Below, one piece after another: positions 16,881-23,039 of a DNA stretch of 23,039 nt. A program made the position numbers and the translations under genes. The notes under the pieces are model-generated. The model made no database searches. It saw only the letters and a program-made list of their open reading frames with translations, and was not told where the DNA came from. Position 1 is the first letter of the stretch. Every line of letters starts with the position of its first letter. Source of the stretch: an uncultured Dialister sp. (GTDB lineage Bacteria; Bacillota; Negativicutes; Veillonellales; Dialisteraceae); assembly GCF_900765565.1 (NCBI RefSeq), contig NZ_CAAFRZ010000119.1:1-23039 (forward strand), given 5' to 3'.

Positions 16881-16928
16881 GGACAAGGAACCGGGTATTT
16901 TTTCGTGGCCACTCCCCGGACCTTGTCC
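16881..16928. other. Inverted repeat upstream of the first toxin cassette
   Basis: GGACAAGG (16881-16888), two bases, CCGGG, an 18-base loop, then CCCGG, one base and CCTTGTCC (16921-16928). The stem has 13 base pairs with a small internal asymmetry. Its right arm contains the candidate -35 of the promoter at 16923-16951, so the hairpin and promoter overlap. Confidence 0.4.
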
Positions 16929-16951
16929 AAACTCTAATCTATGCTTATTAT
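16923..16951 (+). promoter_or_regulatory. Possible promoter facing the toxin cassettes
   Basis: TTGTCC (16923-16928), a 17-base spacer, TATTAT (16946-16951), followed by AT-rich DNA. It points at cassette 1, about 160 bases downstream. Two mismatches in the -35 and one in the -10, so the match is moderate. Confidence 0.35.
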
Positions 16952-17070
16952 ACTATATAAAATTCAATAATAGAATAGTATGATAAACAAATATGCTTGT
17001 CTGTTTCGCAATTAAATATGAATAGATGTAATGAAATAGAAGAATATAGACTTTCTGCAGGGAGAATACC

Positions 17071-17106
17071 ATATGCGAAAGATAAAATTTCTAGACATGT
17101 AACTTT
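17071..17106 (+). repeat. Junction sequence before toxin cassette 1
   Basis: ATATGCGA, an AT-rich stretch ending in ATTT, then (C)TAGACATGTAACTTT. It resembles 20522-20556, which occupies the same position before cassette 2, with about three quarters identity and one gap. Read in the downstream frame both give R-[HY]-V-T-F. It may mark a recombination boundary. Confidence 0.4.
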
Positions 17107-17119
17107 CTGAAAAATCTCC

Positions 17120-20100
17120 TTGACTGCCGGTGAAGATATCTCTATGATGGATGAAAAGGAACATCACGAAACCATCCACGAATACCACTCCCACGTATCC
17201 GGACTTCTCTCTTCCAAGACCAAAGACCTCTATGAAGCAGGGAAGACAGACACTGTGAGAGGAAGCCTTATCTCCGGGACTGAAACCCATATGGAAAGCG
17301 GAAGAGACATGACCATCACAGGAAGCGCCGTCATCAGCGATAAAGATACCACCCTTCTGGCCGGGAGAAACTTCAAAGCCGACAGCGCTGAAGAAAGAAG
17401 CGGCAGCACCTACCGGGAATCCGTCAAAAAGAGGGGCCTCCTCTCCGGAGGCGGCCTGGGCTTTACTATGGGCAGCGAAAAGAGAAAGGACCGCTACGAC
17501 AGTGAAGCTGTAGAACAGGTAGGAAGCACCATAGGCAGCGTGGAAGGAAGCGTTCGTATCAGCGCAGGGAAAGATGCAGATATAGAAGCCTCCCACGTTT
17601 CAGCCGGTAAGGACCTGGCGGTTAGCGGAAAGAACGTGACCATCACCAGTAAGGATAATGTGTACACCAATAAAGAAGAACATGAGTACAAGAGAAGAGG
17701 GCTCAGTGTATCCCTGGGAGGCAGCACGTTAAATGCACTTTCTGATGTAGCTGCACCGGTAGAAAGGGCGGCGGATGTACAGGACTCAAGACTGAGAGTA
17801 CTGTATGGATATGATACATATAAGAATTTAGATAAGCGAAAAGAAACTTTGCAAGACTTGGCAAAAGGAAAAGTTCATGCCTCTTTAGACATTGGCTTTA
17901 TAAATTCTTCGTATGCCTATCATTCTGTGAGTCAAATGACGGAAGGCGCAATCAGCCGGATTCAGGCAGGAGAAACTGCAGTACTCATTGCAGAGAATGA
18001 CATTCATGTACATGGATCAGATATGTCTTCGAACAAGGCGGTATTGCTGGCAGGAAAAGACATAATGCTTAGCGCATCAGCGAACAGGATGTCAACAAAA
18101 TCCAATGAAAAATCCAGCGGCTTTGGAATTACTGCATCTATTGGTCCGTCTGGGTTAGCGGGAGTCAATGGCTATATTTCTCATGGCAGCGGACAGGAAA
18201 AGGAGCAGTCTATTTCTTATGATGCTTCGAATATTCATGCTGATCATATAGTTTATCTATCCGGTGGCAATGATATTGTCCTGAAAGGAAGTCAGGTGCG
18301 GGGAAAACGTATTGTGGCAGATGCGGGGCATGATTTGACAATAGAAAGTCTGCAAAACAAGCATACCTATGATTCGGAAAATAAGGGATGGTATATCAGC
18401 GGCGGAAGAAGTGTGAAATATGAGCCGGAAGGAAATCAGACAGTCAAAAAATGGGGTGCTTCTTCGGTTGGAGCTGGACACTCTTCGGGGGCCGTTCGCT
18501 CCGACTATGCAGGCGTAGTGGATCAGGCAGGACTTTATGCAGGAACAGATGGGATTGCTGTGTCCACTAAGAATAAGACTTCATTGAAAGGCGGTGTTAT
18601 AGATAGTCATGGGACTCCGGATAAAACCAGACTGAGCACCGGAATTTTGGAATGGGAAGATATAGAGAACCATGCCTCTTATACTTCAAAAGGAGTGGGG
18701 GCTTCCTATAACTACTACAGTCATTTTCAAGAGATGAGCCAAAAAGAAAAAGACGAAGTGAATAGTAAAAGAGGACTTACACCTCAGATTCCTACCGGAA
18801 GCAAGGGTAAGTCTTCTTCAGTAACCCGTTCGGCAGTCAGTCAGGGAAATATAGTGATTAACAAGTCTGATCGGCAACGGCAGAATCTGGAAAAGCTGGA
18901 AAGAAATCCTCAAAATACCCTGAACGGACTGGGGAAAATTTTTGATAAAAAGAAAGTAGAAGAGAAGCAGGAGCTGGCAGGCCTCTTTGGAAAGCTGGCT
19001 TATAATGAAATCCATAACATGAAAGATGGTCCGGAAAAAACAGCAATGCATGCCCTGGTCGGCGGTATTATGAGTCAGCTTACAAATGGTGACTTCATGG
19101 CAGGAACGGCGGCTGCTGCAGTGAATAAGATGCTTATACAGGAAATTAAGAAAGCATCCCACGGTGATCCGGCAAAAATGCAGTGGATGAGTGCAGCTAT
19201 TGGAGGGCTCGTTACACAGATGCTAGCCGGAAATGGACAAATCGGAGCAGGTGTAGCCAGTAGTGCAACTAAGAATAATTATTCATGGAAGTATATTATT
19301 GAAGCTATCAATGGTACTTTCAATCCTGATGAGGTGGTTCAGTCAACAACGCCCAGCTCTGACGATGATGGATCAGAGACCGCTAACAGCGGTATAGATC
19401 AAGAACAGGGGACTGTTAATGTACCAGATGATGATGGCACAGCTGCTAATCATGCTTCCTACCCCGCAGAAAGATTATCTAATATAACAAACTTGGATGT
19501 AACAGGAATGGGACTGGCTGATACAGCAGGGGCTGAAGATAGAGCAAATGATGGTGATGCAGGAAGTTATACTCAAGGCAGCTATGCTCAAAGTAATAAT
19601 GAAGATGGAAATACAGCTGATTCCAGTACTGATAATTCCGATTCCGGTTCAGCAACAGGGAGTACTGAGACGCATCATAAAAGTGCAAGTTACCAAGATG
19701 CACTGCAGCGGGTCAGCGATGCCTCAAAAGATGAAGCCAGAGATGAAGTCGGAAATACATTTGCAACATATGCCATGCTTAATGAAATGAAAAAGAAGTT
19801 CCCGGAATTCCCGGAAGACTATTTAAAAAACAAGGTGGAAAATGCGGTTAAGCTGGGTGGCTATACGACAGCAGCTATTAACTATGGATACAATGTCTAT
19901 GAGAATCATCAGGAATTTAAGAGTTTTCATAATGCGCTGCAGGCAGATGCTTGGGATACGTTGCCAATTTCCGGTGCATTATTGAATAGCGGCATTATGG
20001 CTATATATGGAATGGGCGTTTCAACAGAGAGACAAGTTTTGTTAGGCGTAGGAACTGGTGTAGCAATAAATGTTATTGTGGATAAGAAAAAAATTGAATT

Positions 20101-20143
20101 AAAAGCAGAAGAAGAAACACAAGAGGAGGAATCCGCGGAATGA
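17120..20143 (+). CDS. CdiA/filamentous-haemagglutinin C-terminal cassette 1 with membrane-active-type toxin
   Basis: A 1007-residue fragment of a contact-dependent toxin exoprotein. There is no signal peptide or TPS secretion domain: homology begins abruptly at SLTAGEDIS, directly after an in-frame TGA (17108-17110), and the TTG start has no Shine-Dalgarno, so it is an orphan 3' module or a truncated gene. Residues about 1-600 carry FHA-2 repeats (SAGKDADIEASHVSAGKDLAVSG, YLSGGNDIVLKGSQV). A pre-toxin domain follows from about 613 (VEEKQELAGLFGKL), ending in the border motif SATKNNY (715-721). Then comes a Ser/Asp/Gly/Asn-rich linker (about 735-850) and a helical tail with a hydrophobic pair (about 948-990: LPISGALLNSGIMAIYG, VLLGVGTGVAINVIV). 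It overlaps the immunity gene by four bases (ATGA). Confidence 0.8.
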   Translation: MTAGEDISMMDEKEHHETIHEYHSHVSGLLSSKTKDLYEAGKTDTVRGSLISGTETHMESGRDMTITGSAVISDKDTTLLAGRNFKADSAEERSGSTYRESVKKRGLLSGGGLGFTMGSEKRKDRYDSEAVEQVGSTIGSVEGSVRISAGKDADIEASHVSAGKDLAVSGKNVTITSKDNVYTNKEEHEYKRRGLSVSLGGSTLNALSDVAAPVERAADVQDSRLRVLYGYDTYKNLDKRKETLQDLAKGKVHASLDIGFINSSYAYHSVSQMTEGAISRIQAGETAVLIAENDIHVHGSDMSSNKAVLLAGKDIMLSASANRMSTKSNEKSSGFGITASIGPSGLAGVNGYISHGSGQEKEQSISYDASNIHADHIVYLSGGNDIVLKGSQVRGKRIVADAGHDLTIESLQNKHTYDSENKGWYISGGRSVKYEPEGNQTVKKWGASSVGAGHSSGAVRSDYAGVVDQAGLYAGTDGIAVSTKNKTSLKGGVIDSHGTPDKTRLSTGILEWEDIENHASYTSKGVGASYNYYSHFQEMSQKEKDEVNSKRGLTPQIPTGSKGKSSSVTRSAVSQGNIVINKSDRQRQNLEKLERNPQNTLNGLGKIFDKKKVEEKQELAGLFGKLAYNEIHNMKDGPEKTAMHALVGGIMSQLTNGDFMAGTAAAAVNKMLIQEIKKASHGDPAKMQWMSAAIGGLVTQMLAGNGQIGAGVASSATKNNYSWKYIIEAINGTFNPDEVVQSTTPSSDDDGSETANSGIDQEQGTVNVPDDDGTAANHASYPAERLSNITNLDVTGMGLADTAGAEDRANDGDAGSYTQGSYAQSNNEDGNTADSSTDNSDSGSATGSTETHHKSASYQDALQRVSDASKDEARDEVGNTFATYAMLNEMKKKFPEFPEDYLKNKVENAVKLGGYTTAAINYGYNVYENHQEFKSFHNALQADAWDTLPISGALLNSGIMAIYGMGVSTERQVLLGVGTGVAINVIVDKKKIELKAEEETQEEESAE

Positions 20144-20517
20144 TACTTGAGTGGATATTAGATATAACAATATTCGTTCTTATTATTGAATTATTGCAAA
20201 AATACATTTTCAATAAAGAGCCGACGGCGGATGACAAACTTTTTCTAGAGCATTCGAATCCTATTTTTCTCTATTTTATTCTATTACTGATGGTGATGGG
20301 GTTAATTTGGAGTGTATTGACTGATTTTATATCGTATGATTACGATATTATGGCACACTTGTTGCCAATTATAGGATTTTATATTTTGGTATCAAAAGGT
20401 TTATATATCAGGTATGTATATGGACCTAAAAATTGGCAATATGTAGAAAAAACGAAGATTGGATTTATTTCAATTATTATACTAATAATAATTTTCATAG
20501 GATTATATATAAGTTAA
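20140..20517 (+). CDS. Probable immunity protein of cassette 1, four-helix membrane protein
   Basis: A 125-residue very hydrophobic protein whose start overlaps the toxin stop as ATGA. AGGAGG (20124-20129) lies ten bases upstream. Four membrane segments are visible at about 5-23, 41-63, 70-90 and 105-125, with short charged loops. Position, size, overlap and low GC content are typical of CdiI immunity genes. A polytopic immunity protein fits a toxin that inserts into the cytoplasmic membrane, by analogy with immunity proteins of pore-forming colicins and of membrane-depolarising CdiA toxins. I recognise no named family. Function is inferred from context and topology, not from motifs. Confidence 0.7.
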   Translation: MILEWILDITIFVLIIELLQKYIFNKEPTADDKLFLEHSNPIFLYFILLLMVMGLIWSVLTDFISYDYDIMAHLLPIIGFYILVSKGLYIRYVYGPKNWQYVEKTKIGFISIIILIIIFIGLYIS

Positions 20518-20521
20518 AACT

Positions 20522-20556
20522 ATATGCGATATTATTAATTTAAGATATGTGACTTT
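20522..20556 (+). repeat. Junction sequence before toxin cassette 2
   Basis: ATATGCGAT...AATTTAAGATATGTGACTTT resembles 17071-17106 ahead of cassette 1. It lies directly after the stop of the cassette 1 immunity gene and before the first recognisable haemagglutinin-repeat codons of cassette 2. Confidence 0.4.
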
Positions 20557-20651
20557 TAGCTTCCGTGAAGGAATCATTCTTGATTCCCAAGAGGCCCTCA
20601 CTGTAAAATCCGGAGAAGACATGACCGTCAAAGGAAGCGAAATGAGTGCAA
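20549..20651 (+). pseudogene. 5' part of cassette 2, separated by a frameshift
   Basis: This frame (ILDSQEALTVKSGEDMTVKGSEMSA) is FHA-repeat sequence that should continue into EDVYLKAGKDIYIL, which is in the next frame from about 20652. Removing one A near 20650 (AGTGCAAGAAGAC to AGTGCAGAAGAC) restores S-A-E-D-V-Y. The fragment has no secretion signal and begins just after the junction sequence. It is therefore both 5'-truncated and frameshifted. Confidence 0.65.
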
Positions 20652-22490
20652 GAAGACGTCTACTTGAAAGCAGGAAAAGACATTTATATCCTTTCAGCAG
20701 AAAACAGAAGCACCACCAGAGAAAAGGAAAACTCTTCCTCCACCAGCCTGGGAGGAAACATAGGAAGCAGCAGCCTCACCGGTATCCGTGCGTCCTATGG
20801 CAGGGGCAGGGAAGAAGGAAAGAGTGAAGGAATCTCCCACACAGAAAGCAATATCAAAGCTGACCATACCCTTTCCCTGGAAAGCGGCAGGGATACGATT
20901 CTTAAAGGAAGCCGGATAGAAGGAGAAAAAGTACAGGCAGATGCAGGCGGAAGCCTCAGCATGGAAAGTGAGCAGGACAGGAAGACCTACCGGGAAAATG
21001 GAAAGAACACCGGTATCTCCCTGGGCTATGACATTTTCTCCGGCAAAGTATCCGGCTTTGCTTCGGCCGGTAAATCTCGCACAGACTCCCATTACGAAAG
21101 TGTGACAGACCAGGCAGGCATTTACGCCGGAGACAAGGGCTTTGATATCTCTGTCAAGAACAATACCCACCTCAAAGGTGCCGTCATAGACAGCAAAGGC
21201 GATGCGGAAAAGAATACCCTCCGCACCGGTACTTTAAGCTGGGAAGATGTGGAGAACAAAGCGGACTACAAAGCAGGAGGCATGGGCATCTCCTATAATC
21301 CCAAAGACAGCACCACGCCCCTCAACGCCCGCGGCCTTACGCCTCAGATGAGCCCCACCGTGAAGGATAAGGCGGATAGCAGTACCAAAGCGGCCATTGC
21401 GAAAGGGACTATCGTTATTATGGACAAGAAGAACCAGGGGCAGGATATTTCTACCTTGCATCGGGATACAGAAAACAGCCTGAACCGGCTGAAAGAAATC
21501 TTTGATAAATCCAAGGTGGAAGAAAAGCAGGAACTTCTGGGCATGATGGAGAAATACGGCAACCAGGCTATTCATGCCTATGCAGAAAGCAGGGGATGGA
21601 AAGACGGTTCCGCAGAAAAAGTTCTTCTCCATGGAGCCTTTGGCGCCCTTATGGGAGACATGGGAACAGGAGAGACTCTGGCAGGCGCCCTGTCCGGAAG
21701 TATCCATGAATATGTGATGGGATACCTGAACCGCACGAAATCTCCGGAATGGGTGAGAACCCATCCGGATGCGGTAGAATGGCTCAGCGCAGGCCTGGGG
21801 ACAGTAATTGGCAAAGCGTCTGATGCTTCTATTTCCGGTATGGCGGGTATTTCCCTGGATGCGGCAAAGTGGAATGACTTTGCGATAAATGGGGTTGTAA
21901 TTAAAGCTGGTATCGCGGTAAAATTATCGAATGCTCCGGGCTTATCATTTGGACATGTTGGAATGATAGCTGAATATGCTAATGGTCAATATGTATCAGC
22001 TGATTATGGACGTTACGGAAATGATGTGGATACTATTGGATCTTTACCATTAGCTAATCCTGTTGGAAAAGGAACATTTATTACCCGAGAATCCTTTAAC
22101 CCTGATGATAAATATATTTTTATATTTAATCCGAAATTTGTAGATAATTCAGCTTTGATTGAGCATTATAATGCTCAAATCCATGATGGTGGGTACCATT
22201 TGATGGAAAATACAGAAGTAGAAGAAATTTTTTCCGATAATAATGCAGAATATTATAGAAATGGTGAAAGTGAAGATTATCGACTATTAGGGCATAATTG
22301 CGTAACTACGAGTCGTAACCCATTACTGGAGAGTGTCAAGCAAGGGACATCCATTTATTACACTTTGTATCGGCTGAAAATGGCGGAAACTCCTGATGAT
22401 GTCTACCGAGCATTAATGGCAGATTATGAAGCTCATCATGGCGAAGGTTTGGTACAGTCTGTATCATATCAGGAGGTCCCTAATGATTAA
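20646..22490 (+). CDS. CdiA/filamentous-haemagglutinin C-terminal cassette 2 with permuted-papain-like toxin
   Basis: A 614-residue open frame, paralogous to cassette 1 through the FHA repeats and pre-toxin domain. Shared segments include DQAGIYAG, LSWEDVENKADY, ARGLTPQ and KVEEKQELLGMM (from about 292). The border motif AAKWND is at 406-411. After it the base composition drops in GC and a new domain of about 200 residues starts. It contains LSFGHVGMIAEY (H437) and LLGHNCVTTSRNPL (H550, C552). A His followed much later by an NC motif is the order seen in circularly permuted papain/NlpC-P60/LRAT-like enzymes, so a Cys-dependent peptidase, amidase or acyltransferase is likely. The GTG start at 20646 is only a consequence of the frameshift; no true N-terminus exists. 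The stop overlaps the immunity gene by eight bases. Confidence 0.78.
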   Translation: MQEDVYLKAGKDIYILSAENRSTTREKENSSSTSLGGNIGSSSLTGIRASYGRGREEGKSEGISHTESNIKADHTLSLESGRDTILKGSRIEGEKVQADAGGSLSMESEQDRKTYRENGKNTGISLGYDIFSGKVSGFASAGKSRTDSHYESVTDQAGIYAGDKGFDISVKNNTHLKGAVIDSKGDAEKNTLRTGTLSWEDVENKADYKAGGMGISYNPKDSTTPLNARGLTPQMSPTVKDKADSSTKAAIAKGTIVIMDKKNQGQDISTLHRDTENSLNRLKEIFDKSKVEEKQELLGMMEKYGNQAIHAYAESRGWKDGSAEKVLLHGAFGALMGDMGTGETLAGALSGSIHEYVMGYLNRTKSPEWVRTHPDAVEWLSAGLGTVIGKASDASISGMAGISLDAAKWNDFAINGVVIKAGIAVKLSNAPGLSFGHVGMIAEYANGQYVSADYGRYGNDVDTIGSLPLANPVGKGTFITRESFNPDDKYIFIFNPKFVDNSALIEHYNAQIHDGGYHLMENTEVEEIFSDNNAEYYRNGESEDYRLLGHNCVTTSRNPLLESVKQGTSIYYTLYRLKMAETPDDVYRALMADYEAHHGEGLVQSVSYQEVPND

Positions 22491-23031
22491 TCGGCGTATG
22501 CAGATAATGTTGATTATCGTAGTAATTGGTATATTTTTGATTATAGGGATGAGCAGAGTATCTGAGTTTTTCGCTGCAAAGTCAAATGCTATGTCTGGAA
22601 GCATCATTTTATCCTTAAAAGGCAGTACACAAACATACCGGGCTATCAATCCCAATAATACCGCAGAATATGTAGATCTTTCTTTCAATAAATTGAGAGC
22701 GAAGAATGATTTATCCTTCTATAGTCCTGTTTTTAAGCCAGAGCACCTTTATATATTGGGAGTCAGGGATTCGGATAAGTGTTTGTCAGGTATTGAATTG
22801 TTTGACATAAGCGATGGGAAAATATCTATGATTCCAATTCAATGGGAGAAAAAGGAAAGGGAATATCCTATTCAGCTTTTTTATTACGAATCTGGTTATT
22901 TTATTATCCGGGCAGGAAAGCACGCCTGGATGGTGCCTGAATCAGGTGGTAACCTGAAGTCCTGTCATTTTATATCTAGGTTGGTACATCCACACCCATC
23001 ATCTCATACAGCTTGCGCTGTTTCTCTGTAA
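22483..23031 (+). CDS. Probable immunity protein of cassette 2, anchored, 3' end likely disrupted
   Basis: The ATG at 22483 follows AGGAGG (22471-22476) by six bases and overlaps the toxin stop by eight bases. Residues 6-22 form one hydrophobic segment (MQIMLIIVVIGIFLIIG), so the protein should be anchored with its bulk outside the cytoplasm. This fits a toxin acting in the envelope. The remainder has repeated beta-strand patterns (HLYILGV, GIELFDISDGKI, GYFIIRAGKHAWMVPESGG) resembling beta-propeller blades, but only two or three are present in 182 residues. The last 19 residues overlap a minus-strand coding end (22976-23039) and look unrelated, so the gene is probably truncated by an insertion near 22955-22975. 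No family is recognised. Confidence 0.62.
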   Translation: MINRRMQIMLIIVVIGIFLIIGMSRVSEFFAAKSNAMSGSIILSLKGSTQTYRAINPNNTAEYVDLSFNKLRAKNDLSFYSPVFKPEHLYILGVRDSDKCLSGIELFDISDGKISMIPIQWEKKEREYPIQLFYYESGYFIIRAGKHAWMVPESGGNLKSCHFISRLVHPHPSSHTACAVSL

Positions 23032-23039
23032 TTTCGGAC
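22976..23039 (-). CDS. C-terminal end of an unidentified minus-strand protein, possibly a transposase
   Basis: Reading leftward from the window edge gives EITEKQRKLYEMMGVDVPT and a stop (TAG at 22976-22978). The pattern 'KQ..LY..MGV' with a short tail resembles the C-termini of some IS transposases, but 20 residues are too few for a firm assignment. It would explain why the immunity gene on the other strand loses its expected sequence at this point. The gene continues beyond the window. Confidence 0.35.
   Translation of the reverse strand, partial: SEITEKQRKLYEMMGVDVPT

Noticed and set aside
17018..17110. A 30-codon frame directly before cassette 1 and in its frame
   Set aside because: It has no ribosome-binding site and no FHA-like pattern until the last residues, and it ends at the TGA before the cassette. 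It may be remnant junction sequence but is not supported as a gene.
1..23039. CRISPR array
   Set aside because: No regularly spaced direct repeats with unique spacers were seen; the repeats present are dispersed hairpin mosaics.

Overview
The window looks like a chromosomal segment of a diderm Firmicute, most likely class Negativicutes (the Veillonella/Dialister/Megasphaera/Acidaminococcus group). The uvr genes and the r-protein genes rpmF and rpsO are Firmicute-like, yet the right third encodes filamentous-haemagglutinin/CdiA-type exoprotein modules, a system that needs an outer membrane. The genus cannot be fixed from the sequence alone.

Layout. 1-1798 is an apparently complete IS1182-family insertion sequence that has landed in a mosaic intergenic repeat. 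1963-9154 is a nucleotide-excision-repair cluster, uvrB-uvrA-uvrC; uvrA and uvrC overlap, and uvrB has its own promoter and a palindrome-rich leader. 9464-9866 holds rpmF (L32) behind a consensus promoter that lies inside an unrecognised 52-codon reading frame. 10205-14244 is a four-gene ABC importer operon of the TrpXYZ/PF04392 type: lipoprotein binding protein, partial terminator, second membrane-anchored binding protein, permease, ATPase. 14649-15395 is a lone minus-strand hypothetical gene flanked on both sides by mosaic repeats. 15868-16296 is rpsO (S15) with a promoter, a leader that can form a pseudoknot, and a strong terminator. 16297-17119 has no convincing gene but contains several sizeable inverted repeats that could be RNA structures.

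The most interesting part is 17071-23031: two tandem cassettes of a contact-dependent-inhibition (CDI/polymorphic toxin) system. Neither has the 5' end of a cdiA gene (signal peptide, TPS transport domain). Each starts inside the haemagglutinin-repeat region, runs through a shared pre-toxin domain and an ATKNN/AAKWN-like border motif, then diverges into an unrelated C-terminal toxin followed by an overlapping immunity gene. Cassette 1 ends in a hydrophobic hairpin and is followed by a four-helix membrane protein, suggesting a membrane-active toxin. Cassette 2 ends in a His/Cys domain resembling permuted papain/NlpC-like enzymes and is followed by an N-terminally anchored, presumably extracytoplasmic immunity protein, suggesting an envelope target. 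Cassette 2 carries a one-base frameshift near its 5' end, and its immunity gene seems to be cut by an element entering from the right edge. The arrangement resembles a store of silent 'orphan' toxin tips that could recombine with a full-length cdiA elsewhere.

A second recurring theme is the intergenic mosaic repeat at about 1799-1890, 4329-4377, 9228-9440, 14273-14648 and 15529-15822: strings of small hairpins whose stems differ in sequence but whose loops are alike.
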